A stretch of DNA of 64,000 nt from Alistipes shahii WAL 8301 (lineage in GTDB: Bacteria; Bacteroidota; Bacteroidia; Bacteroidales; Rikenellaceae), in the NCBI RefSeq assembly GCF_025145845.1, contig NZ_CP102253.1, positions 2,604,001-2,668,000 of the forward strand. Direction: 5' to 3'. Positions within the stretch are counted from its first letter, which is position 1, and every line of letters begins with the position of its first letter. The notes under the pieces are model-generated. The model saw only the letters and a list, made by a program, of their open reading frames with translations. It searched no databases and was not told the origin of the DNA. Made by a program: the position numbers and the translations under genes. This document shows positions 52,329 through 60,800 of the stretch, one piece after another.

Positions 52329-54452
52329 ATGATAATGAAAAAAGTACTGTTTATTATGGCCGTTTCCGCTATGGCGGCAGGCTGCGCCGACAATTCGATC
52401 CCCAAAGCGCAGCTGCCCGAACTCGATCTGTCGAATCCCCTGCTGGCCGCATGGGATACGCCCCATGAGACCCCGCCGTTCTCCGAGATAAAACTCGCGG
52501 ACTACGAACCGGCGTTCGATGCCGCGATCGCCTGCTCGCGCGCCGAGATCGACGCGATCGTGAACAACCCCAAGAAACCCACCTTTGGCAATACGATCGT
52601 GGCGCTGGAGCGTCAGGGCGAGCTGCTCAATCGCATCGCGGGGCTTTTCTTCAACCTGCTCGAAGCCGACACGTCGGACGAAATGCAGCAGATCGCACAG
52701 CGCGTGCAGCCCAAGCTGACCGAACTGTCGAACGACATCTCGCTCAATCCCGAGCTGTTCGCCCGGGTGAAACAGGTTTACGAGCATCCGGGACGTCTTC
52801 GCAAAGAGGACAGGAAACTGCTCGAGGACACCTATCAGAGTTTCGCTCGCAGCGGCGCGGCCCTTTCCGACGCCGACAAGGAGCTTTACCGCAAGTACAC
52901 CTCCGAACTCTCGGGGCTGACGCTCCGGTTCGGGCAGAACGCGCTGGCCGCGACCAACGCATTCACGCTCAACATCACCGATCCGAAGGTGGTGGCCGAG
53001 CTGCCCGCATTCGTCCGCGAAGGCATGGCCGCCGAGGCCAAGGCCCGCGGCGAGAAGGGCTGGACCGTGACGCTGCAACATCCCAGCTACCTGCCGTTTA
53101 TGACCTATTCCTCGAACCGCGAACTGAAGGAGAAACTCTGGAAAGCCAGCAATTCGAGGGCGCTGGGCGGCGAGTTCGACAACACGGAGATCGTGAAGAA
53201 AATCGCCAATACGCGTCTGAAGATCGCCAACCTGCTGGGCTACAAGTGCTATGCCGATTACGTGCTCGAACGCCGCATGGCCGAGAATACGAAAACGGTC
53301 AACGACTTCCTCGCGGAACTGCTGGCCGCGACCAAGTCCTATGCCGACGCCGACTACCGCACGGTGAGCGACTACGCCGCTACGCTCGGTTTCAAGGGAC
53401 AGCTGATGCCCTGGGACTGGTCCTATTACACCGAGAAATACAAGGATGAGAAATATGCCCTGAACGACGAGCTGGTGAAACCCTACCTGAAACTCGAAAA
53501 CGTGAAGAAGGGCGTCTTCATGCTGGCCAACAAGCTCTACGGGCTGAATTTCACGCCCGACGACAAGATCGAGGTGTACCATCCCGACGTGACGGCCTAC
53601 GACGTGACGGACGCCGACGGACGCTTCATGGCGGTCCTCTACCTCGACTTCTTCCCCCGCGAGTCGAAGCGTTCGGGGGCGTGGATGACCGAGTTCCGCG
53701 GCACGAAGATCGAGGACGGCAAGGAGATCCGTCCGCTGGTGTCGCTGGTGATGAACTTCACCAAGCCCTCCGAAACGGCTCCGTCGCTGCTGACGTTCGA
53801 CGAGCTGGAGACCTTCCTCCACGAATTCGGACACGCCCTGCACGGCATGCTGGGCGAGGGCAAGTACGAGTCGCAGACCGGCACGAACGTCTACCGCGAC
53901 TTCGTGGAACTGCCCTCGCAGCTGATGGAGAACTGGGCGACCGAGAAGGAGTTCCTCGACCTGTGGGCCGTGCACTACGAGACCGGCGAGCCGATGCCCG
54001 CCGAGATCGTCGACCGCATCGTCGCCGCGCAGAACTATCTGGCGGCTTACGCCAACGTGCGCCAGCTGTCGTTCGGCATGACCGACATGGCATGGCATAC
54101 GCTCACCGAGCCGTTCGAGGGCGACGTGGAGCAGTTCGAAGCCGTCTCGATGGCCCCGACGCAGGTGCTGCCCGTCGTTTCCGGAACGGCGATGGCTCCG
54201 GCCTTCGGCCACATCTTCTCGGGCGGTTACGCCGCCGGATACTACGGTTACAAGTGGGCCGAGGTGCTCGAGGCCGACGCTTTCTCGCTCTTCAAGGAGA
54301 AGGGCATCTTCAACCGCGAGGCGGCTTCGTCGTTCCGCGAGAACGTCCTCTCGAAGGGCGGCACGGAGCACCCGATGGAACTCTACGTGCGTTTCCGCGG
54401 CCACAAGCCCGAAACCCGCGCCCTCATCGAAAAGATGGGTCTGGGAAAATAA
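52329..54452 (+). CDS. dcp: M3-family metallopeptidase lipoprotein (second paralogue)
   Basis: 707 residues; MKKVLF two codons downstream is an equally good start. Lipobox AAGCAD. The zinc motif HEFGHALHG lies at about residue 498, followed by YRDFVELPSQLMENWA and the late block GHIFSGGYAAGYYGYKWAEVLEADAF. It is closer to classical Dcp than the upstream copy. The two proteins share the same fold and length but differ through much of their sequence, so the duplication is old. Both probably face the periplasm or cell surface and finish degradation of imported peptides. A strong terminator follows. Confidence 0.94.
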   Translation: MIMKKVLFIMAVSAMAAGCADNSIPKAQLPELDLSNPLLAAWDTPHETPPFSEIKLADYEPAFDAAIACSRAEIDAIVNNPKKPTFGNTIVALERQGELLNRIAGLFFNLLEADTSDEMQQIAQRVQPKLTELSNDISLNPELFARVKQVYEHPGRLRKEDRKLLEDTYQSFARSGAALSDADKELYRKYTSELSGLTLRFGQNALAATNAFTLNITDPKVVAELPAFVREGMAAEAKARGEKGWTVTLQHPSYLPFMTYSSNRELKEKLWKASNSRALGGEFDNTEIVKKIANTRLKIANLLGYKCYADYVLERRMAENTKTVNDFLAELLAATKSYADADYRTVSDYAATLGFKGQLMPWDWSYYTEKYKDEKYALNDELVKPYLKLENVKKGVFMLANKLYGLNFTPDDKIEVYHPDVTAYDVTDADGRFMAVLYLDFFPRESKRSGAWMTEFRGTKIEDGKEIRPLVSLVMNFTKPSETAPSLLTFDELETFLHEFGHALHGMLGEGKYESQTGTNVYRDFVELPSQLMENWATEKEFLDLWAVHYETGEPMPAEIVDRIVAAQNYLAAYANVRQLSFGMTDMAWHTLTEPFEGDVEQFEAVSMAPTQVLPVVSGTAMAPAFGHIFSGGYAAGYYGYKWAEVLEADAFSLFKEKGIFNREAASSFRENVLSKGGTEHPMELYVRFRGHKPETRALIEKMGLGK

Positions 54453-54473
54453 GCGATCCGTTCACCGATTCCG

Positions 54474-54503
54474 GAGGAGGGCCTGCACAGGCCCTCCTCT
54501 TTT
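54474..54503 (+). terminator. Intrinsic terminator after the M3 peptidase pair
   Basis: A perfect 12-bp GC-rich stem (54474-54485 with 54488-54499), a two-base loop and a TTTT tail. Confidence 0.9.
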
Positions 54504-54589
54504 CGTATCCCGGGGACCGGAACGGCAGGCTGCGGTTCCGGGTCGGGCATTCGGATCTTCGGCGCCGCGGGCGCCGACGCGTCTGTCCG

Positions 54590-54598
54590 CCCCCCCCC
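54590..54598 (+). repeat. C9 homopolymer upstream of the regulator promoter
   Basis: Nine C in the intergenic region lie 17 bp before the -33 element of the following gene. Confidence 0.9.
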
Positions 54599-54615
54599 GC
54601 CGGGCGCGATTCAGT

Positions 54616-54646
54616 TTTGCAACCGTCCGGTTTTTTCGTATCTTTG
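54616..54646 (+). promoter_or_regulatory. Consensus promoter of the HTH regulator gene
   Basis: TTTG (54616-54619), 19 bp, TATCTTTG (54639-54646): an exact match to the Bacteroidota consensus. Confidence 0.85.
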
Positions 54647-54681
54647 CGACTTGGGAAGAGAATTTTTTGTTGACTATATCT

Positions 54682-55647
54682 ATGCTTGAAAAATCGAATG
54701 CCGCATTGATCGAGGCGATCCATGCGCATACGCCGCAGCATTCGAATCCGGCTTCGCTGCTGATGGACATGCTGAACATAGGCCGCGAGGCCGCTTACAG
54801 GAGGCTGCGCGGCGAGGTGCCGTTCACCTTCGGCGAAGCCAGCGCGCTGTGCGCGCGGATGCACTTCTCGCTCGACCGGGTGGTGGGGCTGGCGGCTACG
54901 GACAAGTTGTCATTCCAGCTCAAGTTCAAGGAGTTCACCGCGCTGCTCGAAACCTATAACGAGATTCTGGAACGCGACATCGCCTTTATGCGCGAGGTGG
55001 CGTCAGACCCCACGACCGAATTTGCCACGGCGACCAATTCGCTGCCGGCGGAGTTCTACGGCAAATACGACAACCTGAACCGGTTCAAGCTCTTCAAATG
55101 GCTTTACCAGCACGAAGTGGGCAACCCCGCCGTGAGGACCTTCGAGGAGCTGAAGCTCCCCGCGGAATTGCAGCGCAACTGCCGGGAGTATGTCCGGTGG
55201 GTGCAGTCGGTCGCGACGACCTACCTGATCTTCGACGACAGCAATTTCAAGCACTGGCTCAACGCCCTGCGCGCCTACCGGGAGATGCACCTGATTTCGC
55301 AGGAGAGCGTTCGCGTGCTCCGGGACGAACTCTTCGCCATGCTCGACGAGATGGAGACGGTGGCGGTCAAGGGGGAGTTCGAGAACGGCAACAGGATCTT
55401 CCTCTATCTTTCGGACATCGACCTCGAGTCGTCGTACAGCTATGTCACGACCAGCAGACACCAGGCCGTGAACATCGGAATGTTCTCGCTGAACGGACTG
55501 CGGACGCCCGATCCGCTGATGTACGAATACGTGAAGAAATGGATCAAGACCCAGAGCCGGTTTTCGACGCTCATATCCGGCAGCGGAGAGCTGCGGCGCA
55601 TCCACTATTTCAAGCGTCAGCGCGAGATCGTCGCCCAGCTGGGCTGA
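54682..55647 (+). CDS. Putative HTH regulator with helical C-terminal domain (321 aa)
   Basis: The first about 70 residues look like a Cro/C1-type helix-turn-helix (LLMDMLNIGREAAYRRLRGEVPFTFGEASALCARM, then SLDRVVG). The rest is a helical domain of about 250 residues with no recognised family. It is rich in aromatic and charged residues and ends in KRQREIVAQLG. There is no signal peptide or membrane span. An earlier in-frame ATG at 54667 is also possible. The gene is monocistronic with a perfect promoter and lies upstream of the second uptake locus, which it might regulate; that link is inferred from position only. Confidence 0.65.
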   Translation: MLEKSNAALIEAIHAHTPQHSNPASLLMDMLNIGREAAYRRLRGEVPFTFGEASALCARMHFSLDRVVGLAATDKLSFQLKFKEFTALLETYNEILERDIAFMREVASDPTTEFATATNSLPAEFYGKYDNLNRFKLFKWLYQHEVGNPAVRTFEELKLPAELQRNCREYVRWVQSVATTYLIFDDSNFKHWLNALRAYREMHLISQESVRVLRDELFAMLDEMETVAVKGEFENGNRIFLYLSDIDLESSYSYVTTSRHQAVNIGMFSLNGLRTPDPLMYEYVKKWIKTQSRFSTLISGSGELRRIHYFKRQREIVAQLG

Positions 55648-55684
55648 CGCCCCGTTCCCGATGCGGAGTCTCTCCGGCGGGCAC

Positions 55685-55828
55685 AAAAAGAAAGGGGAGG
55701 GTTTCACAACCCTCCCCTCGAAGCCTCCGGATGTGCGGAACATAGTTGCGTCACTGTCAAGCAATCCTTCCAACTTCTGTGGGCGTCACTACATGCAAAC
55801 TGAATTCTTCATAGCCCCTTTCGGAACT
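55685..55828 (-). ncRNA. Candidate small RNA of about 145 nt
   Basis: A minus-strand promoter (TTGG at 55863-55860, 19 bp, TACGTTTG at 55840-55833) is followed about 120 bp later by a perfect 11-bp terminator stem (55718-55708 with 55703-55693) and a TTCTTTTT tail. The transcript contains the octamer AGTGACGC twice and only a seven-codon frame (MKNSVCM). No known RNA family is recognised. Confidence 0.55.
55693..55718 (-). terminator. Terminator of the candidate small RNA
   Basis: AGGGGAGGGTT and its reverse complement with a four-base loop give a T-rich tail only on the minus strand, so it belongs to a minus-strand transcript rather than to the upstream regulator gene. Confidence 0.8.
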
Positions 55829-55918
55829 GATACAAACGTACGCCATTTCGGCGGACGAACCAAGACGGAAATCGAAACAATCCGAAATGCGATGTTCTAA
55901 TTTCGTGTATCGAACGGA

Positions 55919-56010
55919 TTATCGCCGCTCCGGTTTCGATAATCGGTTATTCCGGGAGGCGGCGTTTCGATTATCGAAACGAAAGGCCTCCGGCGTCTGG
56001 AATCCGAAAC
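55919..56010. repeat. Nested inverted repeats upstream of the ECF sigma gene
   Basis: A 17-bp palindrome (GTTTCGATTATCGAAAC, 55964-55980) has an inverted half-copy at 55933-55945. It is framed by CCGG/GAGGC and GCCTCCGG arms (55952-55993). A further inverted match (GCGGCGTTTCG with CGAAACGCCGC) reaches about 56010. No gene is supported in 55648-56123 apart from the candidate RNA. Confidence 0.75.
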
Positions 56011-56070
56011 GCCGCTTCCGCCCGCCGCAGAAATGAAAAAACGACTAAATTTTGCACGGGCCGCGACGAA

Positions 56071-56093
56071 GTAGTAAAAAATTACTACTTTTA
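56071..56093 (+). promoter_or_regulatory. Promoter and possible operator of the ECF sigma gene
   Basis: A 7-bp inverted repeat (GTAGTAA at 56071-56077, TTACTAC at 56082-56088) overlaps the likely -7 box TACTTTTA (56086-56093), a layout expected for a repressor or activator site. Confidence 0.5.
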
Positions 56094-56123
56094 CCCCGTC
56101 CCCGTTCATACCGGCTATTTCCC

Positions 56124-56660
56124 ATGGAAGACGAAAGAACACTGCTCGAAAAACTTGCCCGCGGCGACCGCGCGTCGTTCGACGCCCTCTACATGAGGTA
56201 TGCGGCGAAGACCGAGGAGTTTCTGTGCCGCATGCTCAAGAACCGGGCAGAGGCCGAGGACATCACCCACGACCTGTTCCTGAAAATCTGGCAGAACCGC
56301 AGCACGATGGCCGGCGTCACGGCCTTCGGCTCCTACCTGTTCCGCATGGCCCGCAATGCCGTATACGACCGTTTCGACAGCCGCGCGGTGCGGACCAACT
56401 TCGCCCGGCAGACCAATCTGCTGCCCGAATACGAACTTCCGGACGTGGACAACCGCGACCTGCTGCTGCTGATTCAGCTGGCGGTGGAGAAGATGCCCGG
56501 GCAGCGGCAGCGCATCTTCCGCATGAGCCGTGAGGAGGGCATCGCCAACGACGAAATCGCCCGGCGTCTTGGCATCTCCACGCGCACCGTCGAAAATCAG
56601 ATTTCGAGGGCCTTGTCCGAACTGCGCAAACTCGTCACGCTGATCCTGTTTTTCTTCTAA
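56124..56660 (+). CDS. RNA polymerase ECF-type sigma factor
   Basis: 178 residues. Sigma region 2 is seen in DALYMRYAAKTEEFLCRMLKNRAEAEDITHDLFLKIWQNR, and region 4 in MPGQRQRIFRMSREEGIANDEIARRLGISTRTVENQISRAL, which contains the helix-turn-helix that reads the -35 region. The start MEDERTLLEKLARGD is the family start; upstream in-frame codons lie over the promoter. A FecR gene follows 73 bp later and an STN-type SusC after that, the standard cell-surface signalling cascade of Bacteroidota. Confidence 0.93.
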   Translation: MEDERTLLEKLARGDRASFDALYMRYAAKTEEFLCRMLKNRAEAEDITHDLFLKIWQNRSTMAGVTAFGSYLFRMARNAVYDRFDSRAVRTNFARQTNLLPEYELPDVDNRDLLLLIQLAVEKMPGQRQRIFRMSREEGIANDEIARRLGISTRTVENQISRALSELRKLVTLILFFF

Positions 56661-56733
56661 AAACTTTTTTCACCTTTCGGGCGTGCGTAACGGCCGCGTG
56701 AACCGTCTTATTGGTGAAACGGGAAAGATCGTT

Positions 56734-57723
56734 ATGTCTGTAAATCGAATAAAAACCATTATCGAAACCTTCCTCGGCAGCGACATGCCCGGGGAGGTGC
56801 AGCAGCGCTTCGCGGAGTGGCTGCGCGACCCCGCCTCGCGCGATGAAAAGGAGCGGGCGCTGGAAAACTACTGGAACGGACTCCGGGCCGAAGAGCCGGG
56901 AGGCCGTGAACGCAAACTCGAACGGCTCCACGAGGCGATGCGCCGCGGCGAGCGGTTCCGCGTCCGCCGCATCTGGCGCAACGTCGCAGCCGCGGCCGCC
57001 GTCGTGCTGCTGGCCGCCGGAACGAACTACGTCGTGGTGAAGGATTACCTGCGCACGAAGATCGAAACCAACATCGTCACCTCGGCCCACGACAAGGGCG
57101 AGTACGTACTGCCCGACGGTACGCATATCTGGCTCAACGCCGGGAGCGTGCTCCGGTACTACGGCGACCTGACGGGGCGCCGCAGGGTGGTGGAACTCGA
57201 CGGCGAAGGCTTCTTCAAGGTCCGGCACGATGCCGACCGTCCGTTCATCCTGCAGATGGAGGATATGAACATCGAGGTGCTCGGCACGGAGTTCGACGTG
57301 ATCAACTACGCCGAGTTCGCGACCACGGAGGCCATTCTCTGCAACGGCAGCATCCGCGCCTACGGCGGCCGTCTGCCGGCGCCCGTGACGCTGAAACCCG
57401 GCGACAGGCTGGTGTTCGACAGGAAGGAGGGGCGCGCCTCGCGCTCGCGGGTCTCGACGCGCAACTACTCGCAGTGGATGGGCGGCTCGCTGTCGTTCGA
57501 CGACACCTCGCTGGCCGACATTCTCACCAACCTCGAACGCTGGTACGCCGTCGAGATCGACGCTCCCGAGGCGTGGACCCGGCAGGTGCGCATGTCGTTC
57601 AAGCTGATCCGCAACGAAAGTATCGAGGAGATTCTGAAAGCCATGTCGCTCGTCGTGGAGATGGACTACGTCTGCGCAGGGCGGCGCATAACGATCATTC
57701 CCAAACAACCGAAAAATTCCTAA
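56734..57723 (+). CDS. FecR-family anti-sigma factor
   Basis: 329 residues starting MSVNRIKTIIETFLGSD. An N-terminal cytoplasmic sigma-binding region (about 1-80) is followed by one membrane span (NVAAAAAVVLLAAGTNYVVV). The periplasmic FecR domain has EYVLPDGTHIWLNAGSVLRY and VVELDGEGFFKVRHDADRPFIL. The C-terminal region (about 250-329), with SLADILTNLERWYAVEI, is the part that contacts the STN domain of the receptor. It holds the upstream sigma factor inactive until the SusC protein senses its ligand. Confidence 0.93.
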   Translation: MSVNRIKTIIETFLGSDMPGEVQQRFAEWLRDPASRDEKERALENYWNGLRAEEPGGRERKLERLHEAMRRGERFRVRRIWRNVAAAAAVVLLAAGTNYVVVKDYLRTKIETNIVTSAHDKGEYVLPDGTHIWLNAGSVLRYYGDLTGRRRVVELDGEGFFKVRHDADRPFILQMEDMNIEVLGTEFDVINYAEFATTEAILCNGSIRAYGGRLPAPVTLKPGDRLVFDRKEGRASRSRVSTRNYSQWMGGSLSFDDTSLADILTNLERWYAVEIDAPEAWTRQVRMSFKLIRNESIEEILKAMSLVVEMDYVCAGRRITIIPKQPKNS

Positions 57724-57770
57724 AATTACGCGCCTATGTAAAAAGGACCCGGACTTTCCCGCTTTCACTT

Positions 57771-57793
57771 CCGGAACGCAGAATCCGTTCCGG
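57771..57793 (+). promoter_or_regulatory. Hairpin between fecR and susC
   Basis: A perfect 8-bp inverted repeat (CCGGAACG with CGTTCCGG, seven-base loop) lies in the 101-bp spacer, 32 bp before the SusC start. It has no T tail, so it is more likely a leader structure or mRNA-processing site than a terminator. Confidence 0.5.
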
Positions 57794-57824
57794 CCGTTTC
57801 GACCATTACCTAAATTACAAACCC

Positions 57825-60800
57825 ATGCGTAAACTTATCCAAGCTAAAATCCTTGGTGCAGCCCTGCTATTGCTTTTTCTGACCACGGGAGGACGGGCGC
57901 AAACTCCCCCCCCCACGGTTAGCATTGCCAAGGAAAACGTCTCTGTCGAACAGGTTTTGAAAGAGATAGAGCGACTGACCAATTACACGTTTTTCTACAA
58001 TAACGGCGACTTCGACCTCAAGCGGATCGTGTCCGTCGCGGCCGTGCGCAAGCCCGTGTCCGAGGTGGTGCGGCAGATGCTGCCCGACTGCTCGTGCCGT
58101 TTCGAGAACCGGAGGATCATCCTCGTCAAGGACGCCGCGCCCCAGCGCCAGACGGTGAAGGGCGTCGTCAAGGACGAGAAGGGTGCGCCCGTGATCGGCG
58201 CCACGGTCCTCGTGACCGATGCCGGGCAGACCCGGGGCATATCGACCGACATGAACGGCAGCTTCACGCTCACCCTCCCGGCGCTTACGGCCGAAGCCAT
58301 GCTCGAAGTGTCGTTCATCGGCTTCGACACCTACAAATCGGCGGTCGGAAGCCGCACGTTCTTCGACGTGGTGCTGACCTACGCCCAGCAGAGCATCGAC
58401 GAGGTGGTCGTGGTGGGATACGGCGTGCAGAAGAAGGCCAACCTCACGGGAGCCGTGGCCACCGTGTCGCAGAAGGAGCTGAAAGACCGTCCCGTGTCGA
58501 ACGTGGGCCGCGCCTTGCAGGGCGTGATCCCCAACCTCAACGTGACGCTCTCGTCGGGACAGCCCGGAGCCGGAGCGACCTACAACATCCGCGGTACGAC
58601 CTCGCCCAACGGCGGCAGCCCCCTGGTGCTGATCGACGGCGTCGAGACCTATCCCGACCGCATCAACTCGAACGACATCGAGTCGATCACGGTCCTGAAG
58701 GACGCTTCGTCCGCCGCCATCTACGGCGCACGCGGAGCCTTCGGCGTCATCCTGATCACCACCAAGAGCGGCAAGTACAACGAGAAGGCCGAAGTGTCGT
58801 ACAACGGCTATTTCTCCGTCTCCAGCCCCACGACCTCGACCGACTACGAGACGCGCGGATACTACTCGGCCAAGATCGCCGACTTCTTTATGATGGCCAC
58901 GCAGAACACCCCCTACACCTCCTACACCGAGGCCGACTACAAGGCTCTCTGGGAGCGGCGCAACGACAAGACCGAGAACCCGGCGCGTCCGTGGGTCGTC
59001 ACCGACAGGCGCAACGGCCGTCAGCAGTACGTCTATCTGGCCAACTTCGACTGGTACAACTACCTCTACGACGACAGCCGCCCGACGTGGGACCACAACA
59101 TCAACATCAAGGGCGGAACCAAGGCGCTCTCCTACATGGTCAGCGGACGCTATTACCAGCAGAAGGGCGTCAACCGCATCGAGCCGGACATGTTCAAGTC
59201 CTACAACTTCCGCGTGAAGCTCCAGGCCGAGATCAAACCCTGGCTGACCATCGCCAGCAACACCAAGTTCTTCCAGTCGAACTACAAGTATTACGGTTAC
59301 GAGGACGAGTATAACAACTTCCGCAAACCCACGCTGCACGCCCTGGCGTCGTTCGTGCCGGTGAATCCCGACGGGACCGCCGTGTCGCACACCTCGATGA
59401 CCCAGTCGTCGACCCACTACCTGATGGACGGTTACAGCGCCATGATGCAGAAGGGCAAGAGCTTCGGCAACAAGAAGACGCAGGAGATCACCACGACGTT
59501 CGAAGCCACGTTCAAACTGCACAAAAACTTCAACGTAAAGGCCGACTTCAGCTATACGCAGGGATACCTCCACAACGACTACCGCAGCGTCAATGTCCAG
59601 TATTCGCAGTATCCGGGCGAGGTGATGACCGAACCCGAAGGAAGCTTCCCCAACAAGTACAAGGAGGTCGTCTGGGACCAGAACTACTATGTGGCCGACG
59701 TCTACGGAACCTACAACAAGACCTTCAGCGAGAAGCACAACCTGACGCTGATCGCCGGTTACAACTACGAGGCCAAGTATTACCGCGACCTCACGGCGGC
59801 CAACGACGGACTGCTGTCCGAGGACCTCTCGGACTTCAACCTCGCCAAGGGTACGACCAACTTCACGCTCAACGGAGGCCGCAACGAATACGCCATCATG
59901 GGCTGGTTCTACCGCGCGGCTTACGATTACAAGGGCAAGTACCTGGCCGAAGTCAACGGACGCTACGACGGTACGTCGCGTTTCCCGCGCGGCAAGCGTT
60001 ACGGCTTCTTCCCCTCGTTCTCGGCGGCATACCGCATCAGCGAGGAGGCGTTCTTCGAACCGCTGCGCAAGACGGTCGACAACCTCAAGATCCGACTTTC
60101 GTACGGTTCGCTCGGCAACCAGCAGATCGGTTACTACGACTTCATCCAGACCATCACGACCAAGGGCTCGATGGGCGACTATTCGTTCGACGGTACGATT
60201 CTCGGCCAGCACGCCACGGTGAGCGATCCCGTGTCGGGCAACCAGACCTGGGAGAAGGTCATCTCGAAGAACCTCGGCGCGGATCTCAACATGTTCAGCA
60301 ATCGTCTCTCGCTGACGGCCGATTTCTACATCCGCGACACGAAGGGCATCCTGGGCAAGGGCAAGTCGCTGCCCTCGATCTACGGCGCCAACGAACCGCA
60401 GGTCAACTCGAACAACCTCCGTACGAAAGGTTACGAACTGGTGCTGGGCTGGCGCGACTCGTTCAAACTCGCCGGAAGCACCTTCAGCTACGGCATCACG
60501 GGGACGTTCTCGGACTACACGGCCGAGTACACCAAGTGCGACAACCCCTCGGGGCTGATCGGAGGCCCTTATGTGGGCAAGAAGTACGGCGAAATCTGGG
60601 GCTATAAGGTCGACGGGCTGTTCCGCAACGACGAGGAGGCCGCCGAGTACGCTTCGCGCGTGGACCTTTCGAAGGTCGCCGCAGGATATTATTCCGCGAC
60701 GGGAGCCTATGGAAAGGGCGTTCGCGGAGGCGACATCAAGTACCTCGACCTGGACGGAAGCGGTATCGTCGACGGCGGCAAGGGAACGCTGGAAGACCCG

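Noticed and set aside
55661..55900. A 79-codon plus-strand frame after the regulator gene
   Set aside because: It runs through the terminator hairpin and lies opposite a well-formed minus-strand promoter; no motif supports it.
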